NCBI GenBank assembly: GCA_947074205.1
Contig: CAMTOQ010000016.1
Coordinates: forward strand, 1-64,000
Reading direction: 5' to 3'
DNA from: an uncultured Bacteroides sp.
GTDB lineage: Bacteria; Bacteroidota; Bacteroidia; Bacteroidales; Bacteroidaceae
Length of the DNA stretch: 64,000 nt
Numbering within the stretch: the first letter of the stretch is position 1; each line of letters starts with the position of its first letter. The notes under the pieces were generated by a model that was not told the DNA's origin, ran no database searches, and saw only the letters and a list, made by a program, of their open reading frames with translations. This document shows, one piece after another, positions 42,894-51,507 of this stretch. A program made the position numbers and the translations under genes.

Positions 42894-44930
42894 TTATTTT
42901 AAGAATTTATCTAACCACTTAATGAACATCCTATTCCACAAGATGGAATTCTGTGGATGATTGACAAAGTGACATTCGTCTGGATAGAACAATAGCTGAG
43001 CCTCTATACCTCTTAGGCGTGCACAAGCAAATGCTTCCTGCCCCTCCGATACAAGTATACGATAATCTTTATCGCTATGTACGCACAGAATAGGTGTGTC
43101 CCACTTGTCCACATCTATATGAGGTGAATTTGCATAAGAGCGTTGAGCCACTTCATTCTGTTTATCCCAATAGTTACCGCCGAGATCCCAGTCTACAAAC
43201 CACATCTCTTCTGTAGTAAGATACATCTCAGGGAAGTTGAAAATACCATCATGAGCTAAGAACACTTTGAAGCGCTTTTCGTGGTGGCTAGCTAGCCAGT
43301 ACACCGAATATCCTCCGAAGCTGGCACCTACGCAGCCCAATTTCTCTTTATCAACATACGATTCGGTGGCTAGATCGTCAATGGCCGAGAAGTAATCGTG
43401 CATACAGAGTCCACCATAGTCTTTACTGACTTCGGCCTTCCACTGCTGTCCAAATCCCGGACAACCTCTGCGATTAGGCATTATCATGATATAGCCTTGA
43501 GCGGCAAAGAACGAGAAGTTCCACCTATAACTCCACACTTGGCTACATGCTTCTTGAGGCCCACCCATACACATCAGCAGTGCAGGATATTTTTTGTTGG
43601 GATCAAAGTTGGGTGGATACAACACCCACGACATCAGCTCTTTCCCATCTACCGTTTTCACCCATCTCTCTTTGACTTCTCCCAATACGAACTGATCCGT
43701 GATAGCTTGATTCTCGTGAGTCAACCTTAAGATACCGTTATTATTCGTGGTGTCTATGCGGTAGAGATCGTCACATTGTGTCAACGAGCGTCTGATGGTA
43801 TAGATATAGTCGCCAATAGCAGAAATAGAGATATAGTCAAAGTCACCTTCGGTGAGTTGCGTTACGGTGCCGGTAAGAGTGATATGGTAAATCATTGTTC
43901 GGCCATGCCATACAGAGGCGAAATAGATACCTCCACCAGCCGGTACCCAGCAGAACTCATTAACGTCGGCATCAAAGTGGAGTGTCAAATCGGTTTTCTT
44001 CTTCGTTTCTAAATCCATTAAATAGAGCCGGTTCTTGTCACTCTCATACCCGTCGTGCTCCATGCTTAGCCAAGCCATGTACTTTCCGCAAGGCGAATAA
44101 GCGGGATTGATATCATATCCCATATTCTGGTCAGGATCCCCGCTAAGCTTGCATATGTTAATCTCTTGCTTGGACTTGATATCATACAGATAGATGTCCG
44201 AATCTGTGGAAAGCGCATAAGCGGTACCTGCCTTCTTCTTACATGTATATGCGATGATACTTGAATCGTTGCTCCATGTCAACTGCTCGATGCCTCCAAA
44301 CGGCAAAAGTGGAGATTCGAACCGAGTGCCGGCTAGAATGTCGGTGGCAGCTCCCATCTTTTCGCCATCAAATGAGGCATAGAATGGATGTGGCACAGTC
44401 TCTAGCCATTTATCCCAATGCTTATACATCAAGTCGTTGGCCATCATCCCCGTAGTCTTATCCAGATCCTTATATAGCTTATCGGGTCTGTAAATATAGT
44501 CTACTTGCGAAATAAAGAGGATGCTATTGCCATCGGGTGAAAACTTAAAGCTATCAATATCTTTTTCAAAATAGGATAATTGTTTTCGTTCACTCCCATC
44601 CGGGTTCATTTCCCAGATCTGATTTTTGCCTCCCGAATTGCTAAGGAAAGCGATTTTGCTACCGCCCTTGATCCATTTTGGTGACGTTTCATTATCGGCA
44701 GTTTCCGTAAGCAATACATCATTACAGCCATCACTGTTCATCACATGCAAAACGGTGTGTCCCTTGTTTTCCTTTATGCAATAATAGCCAGCCATATAGG
44801 CTATTTTTGTATTATCAGGTGAGACATCGTAAGCCTCGATACGTCCCATCGACCAGAACACTTCGGGAGTAAACTTCCCGTCTTTGACACAAATGGTATG
44901 TTTACCAATAATTTTACTTTCTCCTTCCAT
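42894..44930 (-). CDS. S9 family peptidase, no signal peptide (tandem copy 2)
   Basis: This 678-residue paralogue is the middle of the array. It begins MEGESKIIGKHTICVKDGKFTPEVFWSMGRIEAYDVSPDNTKIAYMAGYYC without a signal. The catalytic Ser537 is in CVGASFGGYSVYWLASHHEKR, Asp in CVHSDKDYRILVS, and His in DECHFVNHPQ. The propeller segment NPAYSPCGKYMAWLSMEHDGYESDKNRLYLMDLETKKKTDL is almost shared with copy 1. It lies 23 bases after the upstream copy. Differences between copies concentrate in the propeller, which gates substrate entry in this family, suggesting different peptide preferences (inference). Confidence 0.9.
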   Translation of the reverse strand: MEGESKIIGKHTICVKDGKFTPEVFWSMGRIEAYDVSPDNTKIAYMAGYYCIKENKGHTVLHVMNSDGCNDVLLTETADNETSPKWIKGGSKIAFLSNSGGKNQIWEMNPDGSERKQLSYFEKDIDSFKFSPDGNSILFISQVDYIYRPDKLYKDLDKTTGMMANDLMYKHWDKWLETVPHPFYASFDGEKMGAATDILAGTRFESPLLPFGGIEQLTWSNDSSIIAYTCKKKAGTAYALSTDSDIYLYDIKSKQEINICKLSGDPDQNMGYDINPAYSPCGKYMAWLSMEHDGYESDKNRLYLMDLETKKKTDLTLHFDADVNEFCWVPAGGGIYFASVWHGRTMIYHITLTGTVTQLTEGDFDYISISAIGDYIYTIRRSLTQCDDLYRIDTTNNNGILRLTHENQAITDQFVLGEVKERWVKTVDGKELMSWVLYPPNFDPNKKYPALLMCMGGPQEACSQVWSYRWNFSFFAAQGYIMIMPNRRGCPGFGQQWKAEVSKDYGGLCMHDYFSAIDDLATESYVDKEKLGCVGASFGGYSVYWLASHHEKRFKVFLAHDGIFNFPEMYLTTEEMWFVDWDLGGNYWDKQNEVAQRSYANSPHIDVDKWDTPILCVHSDKDYRILVSEGQEAFACARLRGIEAQLLFYPDECHFVNHPQNSILWNRMFIKWLDKFLK

Positions 44931-44953
44931 AGTGATACAATTATATATATAGG

Positions 44954-47050
44954 TTAAACATTTAGATGTCTATTAAGCCAATCAATCATTACGCGATACC
45001 AAAGCACAGAGTTCTGTGGTTGGTTCACCCAGTGGCATTCGTCGGCAAAACAGAGATGTTCGGCTTCAATGCCTCGCAAACGTGCTGCGTCAAAGGCGGC
45101 CTGTCCTTGCGATACCAAGATTCTGTAGTCTTTGTCATTATGAATACAAAGAATAGGCGTATCCCACTTGTCAACAAAGTGGTGTGGCGAATTGGCATAC
45201 GAGCGTTGGGCTATGGCATTCTCTTTATCCCAATATGCACCGCCCAAATCCCAATTGACAAACCACATCTCATCGGTTTCCAAGTACATTGCTTCCTGGT
45301 TGAAAATACCATCGTGAGCAGCAAAAACCTTAAATCGTTTCTCATGGTGACCAGCCATCCAATAGGTAGAGTATCCACCAAAGCTAGCACCGATACATCC
45401 TAAGCGATCTTTGTCCACATAAGCTTCTGTAGCCAAGTCGTCAATGGCGGCAAAATAGTCATGCATGCATAGCCCGCCATAGTCTTTGCTGATTTCGGCT
45501 TTCCACTCCTGTCCGAAACCGGGGCAACCGCGCCGATTAGGCATTATCAATATGTATTCTCCCTGTTCTACCAACAAAGAGTAGTTCCATCTATAGAGCC
45601 AAAGTTGGCTACAGCCCACTTGAGGCCCACCCATACACATCAGCACAGCAGGATATTTTTTGTTAGGATCAAAATTCGAAGGATACATCACCCATGACAT
45701 CAACTCTTTGCCATCTACAGTCCCCGTCCATCTAGCTTCTGTCTTACCAAATTTAAGCTGATTGAAAATATGTTCGTTCTCATGAGTCAGTTGGATGAGG
45801 CCAAAGTCATTGGCCGGGTCAATACAGTATAAATCGTCAGACTCAGTTAGGGAATGACGTTTTACTAGAATCTTGTTTCCCATCATTGCAAGTCCTTCAA
45901 AGTCGTAATCACCATCCGTCACCTGAGTGATTTCACTCGAAAGGGTAGTTTGGTAGATCATAATTCTACCATGCCACACTGCCGTGAAGTAGATAGTTGC
46001 AGTGGTGCTATCCCAACAGAATTCGTTTACGTCTGTGTCAAAACCGTCAGTCAGACTATGTTTCTTCTTAGTTTCCAAGTCCATTACATAAAGTCTGTTT
46101 TTATCACTTTCGTACCCGTCATGTTCCATACTGAGCCATGCTAAGTATTTCCCGCAAGGCGAGTAGGCCGGATTCATATCATATCCTAGGTTCTGGTCCG
46201 GATCGCCACTGAGTTTGCAGATATTTATCTCTAGCTGGCTTTCTGTATCATAGATGTAAATATCCGAGTCGGTAGAGAGGGTATACTCTTTCCCCGCCTT
46301 CTTTTTGCAGGTGTATGCTATCTGCTTAGAGTCGTTGCTCCAGCATAGCTGCTCGATTCCCCCGAAAGGTAAGAGTGGCGACTCAAATCTAGTCCCCTCC
46401 AATATATCTTTAGCTTCTAACATGGCATTGCCATCGAATGTTGCATAAAACGGATGGGGTACCGTCTTCAGCCATTTATCCCAATGTTTGTACATCAAGT
46501 CATTGGCCATCAAACCGGTCGTTTTGTCCAAGTCTTTGTATAGATTCTCGGGTTTGTAGATATATTTAGCCTGTGCAATGAAAAGAATTTGCTTCTCATC
46601 CGGAGAGAACTTAAAGCTGTCTATGTCTTTTTCAAAGAATGATAGCTGTTTATGCTCGGTCCCGTCCGCATTCATTTCCCAAATCTGATTAGAACCACTG
46701 GCATCGCTCAAGAAAGCGATCTTACTACCATTCTTGATCCATTTGGGAGAAGATTCGTTAAATGCAGAGTTCGTTAGCAATGAATCGTTTGTTCCATCGC
46801 TGTTCATGATACGTATCACCGTGTGGCCTTTGTTTTCCTTTACACTATAGTAGGCAACTGTGTAGACAATCCTTGTTAAATCGGGTGAAGCCTCATAGCT
46901 ACCTATACGTCCCATTGCCCAAAGGGTTTCTGGAGTGTATTTCCCATTCTCCACAGTGATATACTGTTTGCCGATGACTGACTCGGGAACAGCCTCTATT
47001 TCTTTTAAATAGCTACTGTTAGTATCTGTTGATGAAATGATTGTTTCCAT
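44954..47050 (-). CDS. S9 family peptidase, no signal peptide (tandem copy 1, first in operon)
   Basis: This 698-residue protein is the promoter-proximal member. It begins METIISSTDTNSSYLKEIEAVPESVIGKQYITVENGKYTPETLWAMGRIGSYEASPDL, with no signal. The nucleophile is Ser556 in CIGASFGGYSTYWMAGHHEKR, Asp in CIHNDKDYRILVS, and His in DECHWVNQPQ. The MGRIGxxxxSPDL start of the propeller also appears in the lipoprotein paralogue at 1.9-4.0 kb (MGRIGDFAVSPDL). That indicates common descent, with the signal peptide lost or gained. It is transcribed divergently from the DcaP-like porin gene. Confidence 0.9.
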   Translation of the reverse strand: METIISSTDTNSSYLKEIEAVPESVIGKQYITVENGKYTPETLWAMGRIGSYEASPDLTRIVYTVAYYSVKENKGHTVIRIMNSDGTNDSLLTNSAFNESSPKWIKNGSKIAFLSDASGSNQIWEMNADGTEHKQLSFFEKDIDSFKFSPDEKQILFIAQAKYIYKPENLYKDLDKTTGLMANDLMYKHWDKWLKTVPHPFYATFDGNAMLEAKDILEGTRFESPLLPFGGIEQLCWSNDSKQIAYTCKKKAGKEYTLSTDSDIYIYDTESQLEINICKLSGDPDQNLGYDMNPAYSPCGKYLAWLSMEHDGYESDKNRLYVMDLETKKKHSLTDGFDTDVNEFCWDSTTATIYFTAVWHGRIMIYQTTLSSEITQVTDGDYDFEGLAMMGNKILVKRHSLTESDDLYCIDPANDFGLIQLTHENEHIFNQLKFGKTEARWTGTVDGKELMSWVMYPSNFDPNKKYPAVLMCMGGPQVGCSQLWLYRWNYSLLVEQGEYILIMPNRRGCPGFGQEWKAEISKDYGGLCMHDYFAAIDDLATEAYVDKDRLGCIGASFGGYSTYWMAGHHEKRFKVFAAHDGIFNQEAMYLETDEMWFVNWDLGGAYWDKENAIAQRSYANSPHHFVDKWDTPILCIHNDKDYRILVSQGQAAFDAARLRGIEAEHLCFADECHWVNQPQNSVLWYRVMIDWLNRHLNV

Positions 47051-47543
47051 ACGGTTAATATTTTAAGTGTTGAATATATATATTGAATCTTTCTGTGTGG
47101 TTATATCTTCTTCATTAATCCCTTTACAAACGGATTAAACAATTAACTAACAATGCTTTTGGTGTTTTGTTTGTTAGGATTGTCTAATAAAAATCTCTAG
47201 GAAGGCATTTAACACACCACTAAAGGCCGTCTGTTTTTGTATGTATTAATTTTGTCATAAAAGACACACCTATTAGTAAAAATAAACTCTAGTTAACGCA
47301 CTATATCTGTTTTGAATTGTTATAAAGCTCAATTTGCAATATTTTGCAGTTCGCTGTTTTAATTAATAAAAATGGTCTAGAGTGACTATTAAAACAGCTA
47401 CTTGACTGGTATGCCTTGCTATCGAAGCAGCTTATAGAACGAGAGAATTTGAAGGATGAAAAAGTTGACTTGCCTACCGGCTGTAGATTTATAGCATGTT
47501 GAAACATTGTTGACAAATATTTATTCACATAAATTGATAGTTT
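47051..47543. other. 493-base divergent intergenic region, S9 operon / porin
   Basis: There is no credible ORF. It contains an 11-bp inverted repeat, GCTGTTTTAAT (47353-47363) with its complement at 47388-47398, which may be an operator or an RNA fold. Clear TAnnTTTG boxes close to either start were not found. The region is long for this genome and probably carries regulation for both operons. Confidence 0.4.
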
Positions 47544-48845
47544 ATGAAAAAGTTAGTATTCTTATCAGCATTAATTATTGCCTTCTTAAGCATGTTCACA
47601 GCAGCAGCTGAGGCGCAAGAGAGTAGGTCCCCTTTAATTGTTCAAAAACCTACTGCACAAGATTCGGCCATACTCTATAAGAGTAAACCGCATGGTCCTC
47701 ACCAGACCCCACTTCCAAAGTTTGTGATCAAAACGAGGAATAACTCATTTATGTTTGCTATAGGTGGATTTGTAAATCCTATTATGGGCTATGACTTTAA
47801 AAATCAACTGTATAAGACGAGCGCAGGTATCAGTTTCATTCCCGCCGACATACCACTTTCCACTGCAAGGGGTCAGAAAGCCGACTACTACATTAACCCG
47901 GTGAATGGTGCTATTGATTTCCAAATCATTGGGCTTGCTGGGACTAAGAATGAAATATCTGCCTTTATCAAGTTAGGCACTAACGGTATGACACCTTGGG
48001 TAGGTTACACACGTATTCATGTGAGTTGGAGAGGGTTCACGGCCGGTCAGATGCTGACATTAATGCAAGACCCTTATGCCTGTCAACCTCCAACTATTGA
48101 CCCGCAGGGACCTTGTGGAGATATCTCTACCGTGGCTTATGAAATAAACTATAAATCTAAATCTTACAAAGGCTTCCGTTTCGCTGTAGCTTTAGATATG
48201 CCAACCTACTATTCGGCTAGTGGTCTGTATCGTGGACACGACTACCCCGATCTAGATGGGCATGAGTGTGTAGGAAATGCAAATGCATTAATTCCGGATA
48301 TCCCTATGTGGATAGAATATCAGAAATCTCCTACCAACCGTATTCGTTTGAGTGCGTTAATCAGAAACTTCCGCTACGTCGACCTATTAAAAAGTAAAAC
48401 GCGTAATGTGATGGGCTGGGGAACTATGCTTAGTGGTAATTTGAATTTCTGGAAACCATTGACTTTCTACTGTCAAGCAGCTTATGGTAAAGGTATTGGT
48501 AACTATCTGCAAGATATAGCAGGCAAACCTTTGTCATTTATACCTGATGATAGCGACCCGGGTAAGATGAAAGCCTCTCCTATGATGGGACTTGTATTTG
48601 GCGCCTCCTTAAATGCCACTAAGAAACTACAGTTCAATGCCATCATATCTGAGTCTAAAATATGGAATACAGATACTTATTATAAGGATTATAAATACAC
48701 ATTGTATGCTTGTGCCAATATGTTCTACACCATCTCCCCCTATCTGCAATGGGGTGTGGAATACTTGTGGGGTAAGCATGTAGCTTGGGATCATCAGTCG
48801 GGTATAGACAACCGAATCCAGACTCAGCTCATGTTTACATTCTAA
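47544..48845 (+). CDS. DcaP-like outer-membrane porin
   Basis: This 433-residue outer-membrane protein has a Sec signal (MKKLVFLSALIIAFLSMFTAAAEA). The mature part alternates strands: NNSFMFAIGGFVNPIMGYDFKNQLYKTSAGISFIPADIPLS, GAIDFQIIGLAGTKNEISAFIKLGTNG, WVGYTRIHVSWRGFTAGQMLTLMQDPYACQPPTIDPQGPCG, ending QTQLMFTF with a terminal Phe. This fits DcaP-like trimeric channels, which take up small anions such as dicarboxylates and peptides. The two Cys around 178-190 may form a loop disulfide. Upstream of two MFS genes and gadB, it could be the outer-membrane entry for their substrate (inference). Confidence 0.82.
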   Translation: MKKLVFLSALIIAFLSMFTAAAEAQESRSPLIVQKPTAQDSAILYKSKPHGPHQTPLPKFVIKTRNNSFMFAIGGFVNPIMGYDFKNQLYKTSAGISFIPADIPLSTARGQKADYYINPVNGAIDFQIIGLAGTKNEISAFIKLGTNGMTPWVGYTRIHVSWRGFTAGQMLTLMQDPYACQPPTIDPQGPCGDISTVAYEINYKSKSYKGFRFAVALDMPTYYSASGLYRGHDYPDLDGHECVGNANALIPDIPMWIEYQKSPTNRIRLSALIRNFRYVDLLKSKTRNVMGWGTMLSGNLNFWKPLTFYCQAAYGKGIGNYLQDIAGKPLSFIPDDSDPGKMKASPMMGLVFGASLNATKKLQFNAIISESKIWNTDTYYKDYKYTLYACANMFYTISPYLQWGVEYLWGKHVAWDHQSGIDNRIQTQLMFTF

Positions 48846-48930
48846 ATAAAGATGTGTGGAACATTTCTTTTTATCGGATTGTTAGAAGTTAGTGCTATCC
48901 TTTTGAATAATTTTTAAAAAATAGTGAGAT

Positions 48931-50160
48931 ATGAAAATACAAACTGGTCAAGGATATATATCATTGCTGACGCTTTTTGCGATATGGTCTATATCGGCTA
49001 TAACTTCTTTGCCTGGGCTAGCTATTAGTCCCATATTGGGCGATCTCGACAAGATATTTCCACACATTTCAGATTTGGAAATACAAATGTTGACCTCTGC
49101 CCCCAATCTGTTGATTATTCCTTTTGTATTGCTTTCGGGGAAGATCACGCAGAGTAAGGGCAAAATACCGATGTTGGTTTTAGGTTTATGTATCTTCTTG
49201 GCATGCGGTGTTCTGTATCTCTTTGCCAAATCCATAATGACTTTAATTCTTATCAGCTGTCTTTTAGGCGTGGGTGCCGGGCTCATCATTCCTCTTTCTA
49301 CGGGGTTGATAGCAGACGTGTTTACGGGCGAGCATCGCACCAAGCAGTTAGGGCTAAGTTCTTCTATTACCAACTTGACATTGGTTTTTGCTACCTTCAT
49401 TGCAGGATGGTTGGCCAACTATAATTGGCATCTGCCTTTTGTAGTCTATCTAGTACCTATTGTCTGCCTAGTATTATCTAGGTTCTTGACGGCCAAATAT
49501 ATGGTGAATAACGCAAGTCCGGTAGCCAGTGCCAAGCAGGCTGTAGTTGTTAACCACTATCTTAAGCCAGGGCAATCGATGAATAAGAATTTGTTGATTG
49601 GAATCATGGTGATTTACTTCCTTGCTACCTATACAGGGATGATTGCCACTTACAATCTATCATTTGTCATACAGTCTTATCATTTAGATAGCAGCTATTC
49701 GGGTTTGATGATCTCTTTACTATTCCTTGCCATCATGTTGCCGGGTTTGTTTATAACCAAAGTCATAAGGATATTGTCCGATTATGCCATTGTTACAGGA
49801 TTCCTGTTTATCACACTTGGTTTGTTCATGATTGTTTTGTTCAAAGATATTGCGCTCATCGCTCTGGGAACCTTTATTATGGGCTTTGGCTATGGTATCA
49901 TACAACCTTTGATCTACAACAAAACCGTGTTGACCTCTAATACACAAAAGGCTGTGCTTGCCTTGGCTTTTGTAATGGCTATGAACTATATTGCTTTGGT
50001 GACATTGCCCTTTATCGCAGATTTCTTTGAAACAATATTCAATGATAGGGCATCTATTTTCCCATTCTTGGTGAATGCGATAATCAGTGGAGTCGTTACC
50101 ATCATAGCATTTATATTTAGAAAGCGTGTTTTGTTCTCGAGCGAAGGTTGTCTTGATTAA
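48931..50160 (+). CDS. MFS transporter (paralogue 3)
   Basis: This 409-residue inner-membrane protein has about twelve helices and the cluster signature SLPGLAISPILGDLDKIFPHISDLEIQMLTSAPNLLIIPFVLLSGKITQSKG. The loop FTGEHRTKQLGLSSSITNL matches paralogues 1 and 2. It lacks the proline-rich tail of those two and ends shortly after the last helix (FIFRKRVLFSSEGCLD). It follows the porin gene by 85 bases and precedes paralogue 4 by 53, so porin-MFS3-MFS4-gadB look like one transcript. The substrate is unknown. Confidence 0.85.
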   Translation: MKIQTGQGYISLLTLFAIWSISAITSLPGLAISPILGDLDKIFPHISDLEIQMLTSAPNLLIIPFVLLSGKITQSKGKIPMLVLGLCIFLACGVLYLFAKSIMTLILISCLLGVGAGLIIPLSTGLIADVFTGEHRTKQLGLSSSITNLTLVFATFIAGWLANYNWHLPFVVYLVPIVCLVLSRFLTAKYMVNNASPVASAKQAVVVNHYLKPGQSMNKNLLIGIMVIYFLATYTGMIATYNLSFVIQSYHLDSSYSGLMISLLFLAIMLPGLFITKVIRILSDYAIVTGFLFITLGLFMIVLFKDIALIALGTFIMGFGYGIIQPLIYNKTVLTSNTQKAVLALAFVMAMNYIALVTLPFIADFFETIFNDRASIFPFLVNAIISGVVTIIAFIFRKRVLFSSEGCLD

Positions 50161-50213
50161 TATTCTTGTGATTGTTCAATGAAGTTAGTTTTATCGATTA
50201 ATCTCGTTTTTAT

Positions 50214-51473
50214 ATGTTAGCTATAGAGACTGGTAGGTACAAGATGCCTTTGCTTTCGGTGGTGGCCATCTTATCGATGTCTATTGTGGTCAATCTCCCC
50301 GGTTTGGCGATATCGCCAGTAATGGGGCGGTTGGACCAAATATTTCCACATACAAGCGATTTGGAGATTCAGCTATTGAGTATATTACCCAATCTGTTTA
50401 TCATCCCTTTTGTGTTGCTTTCTGGTAAGTTGTCCGAAAGCAAAAGCAAGCTCACCCTATCGTTTATAGGGCTCATTATCTATCTGCTATCGGGGGTGGC
50501 CTATCTGTTTGCCAAAAGCATGCTCTCTCTCATCATCATCAGTTGTATGCTAGGTATTGGTTGCGGGTTGGTCATTCCTATTGCTGGTGGTTTGCTTGCC
50601 GACTACTTCTTTGGGAAATATCGTGTAAAACTTCTAGGTATAAAATCGGGTATAGCGGTGGGCACCATTGTACTGGCCAATGTGTTTGTGGGTGGCACTG
50701 TAGATATCAACTGGCATCTTCCCTTCATCGTTTATTTGATACCGGTGATTCCCGTGGCCCTTTATCCATTCATCTCAAAAAGATATCTTTCGCAACATCT
50801 TACGATGAGTAAGGAGGCAGATGTCGCCTCCAACAGCTCACCACAAGTAGCCCCCGTATCATCCGCTTTTGTAGATCCAAAGAAAGGGCAGAAGATGGCG
50901 CTTAAATTGATGTTGAGTTATGCTACGATGACCTTTGTAGTTTTGGTGATTACCTATTATATGCCCTTCCGTATGCAGGATGCTAAAATCTCCGACTTGA
51001 TACTGGGCGAGGTCACCGGATTGTATTTCTTGGCAATGGCTATCCCCGGTTTTGTGCTTTCGAGCATTATCAAAGCATTCAAGCGACACACCATACTTGC
51101 AGGCAATATTTTCCTTATTGTCGGCTTGATTATTAGTACGCTGTTTTCTTCGGCTTTTAGCTTCTTTATAGGGGCTGCCTTTTTGGGATTTGGTTACGGC
51201 ATCATCCAACCCATACTCTATGATAAAGTGACCAATACCACTACCGACGAAAAGCAATCTACGCAACGTTTTGCTGTCTTACTCTCCGGTAACTACATGG
51301 CCATAGCTATAGGTCCTTTTATATTCAAGATCATCGAATCTATCATTGACGACCGTTCGCTTATGGTGCCTTATGTCATTAGCATAATAGTTATGCTAGT
51401 TGTAATTATCTTAAACATAGTCTGTCGAAACTCATTTGTATTCAGTACAAAAGAATACCTTAATAATAATTAG
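50214..51473 (+). CDS. MFS transporter (paralogue 4)
   Basis: This 419-residue inner-membrane protein is closest to paralogue 3 in the opening: VNLPGLAISPVMGRLDQIFPHTSDLEIQLLSILPNLFIIPFVLLSGKLSESKSK. The usual GDL is GRL here, and FFGKYRVKLLGIKSG replaces the RTKQ loop, so its substrate or coupling may differ. The central cytoplasmic loop (TMSKEADVASNSSPQVAPVSSAFVDPKKGQ) is polar and low in complexity. The start is the first ATG after the paralogue 3 stop. It lies 34 bases before gadB, which makes it the likeliest glutamate/GABA-related permease of the four (inference). Confidence 0.85.
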   Translation: MLAIETGRYKMPLLSVVAILSMSIVVNLPGLAISPVMGRLDQIFPHTSDLEIQLLSILPNLFIIPFVLLSGKLSESKSKLTLSFIGLIIYLLSGVAYLFAKSMLSLIIISCMLGIGCGLVIPIAGGLLADYFFGKYRVKLLGIKSGIAVGTIVLANVFVGGTVDINWHLPFIVYLIPVIPVALYPFISKRYLSQHLTMSKEADVASNSSPQVAPVSSAFVDPKKGQKMALKLMLSYATMTFVVLVITYYMPFRMQDAKISDLILGEVTGLYFLAMAIPGFVLSSIIKAFKRHTILAGNIFLIVGLIISTLFSSAFSFFIGAAFLGFGYGIIQPILYDKVTNTTTDEKQSTQRFAVLLSGNYMAIAIGPFIFKIIESIIDDRSLMVPYVISIIVMLVVIILNIVCRNSFVFSTKEYLNNN

Positions 51474-51507
51474 ATACCCCGCTCATCAACTTTAAAATAG
51501 AATAATC

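Noticed and set aside
44966..45403. 145-codon plus-strand ORF opposite the S9 peptidase; similar ones opposite the paralogues
   Set aside because: They recur only because the S9 genes are homologous; they are antisense shadows.
50859..51266. 135-codon minus-strand ORF within MFS paralogue 4
   Set aside because: Charged, low-complexity translation opposite membrane helices, typical of a shadow frame.
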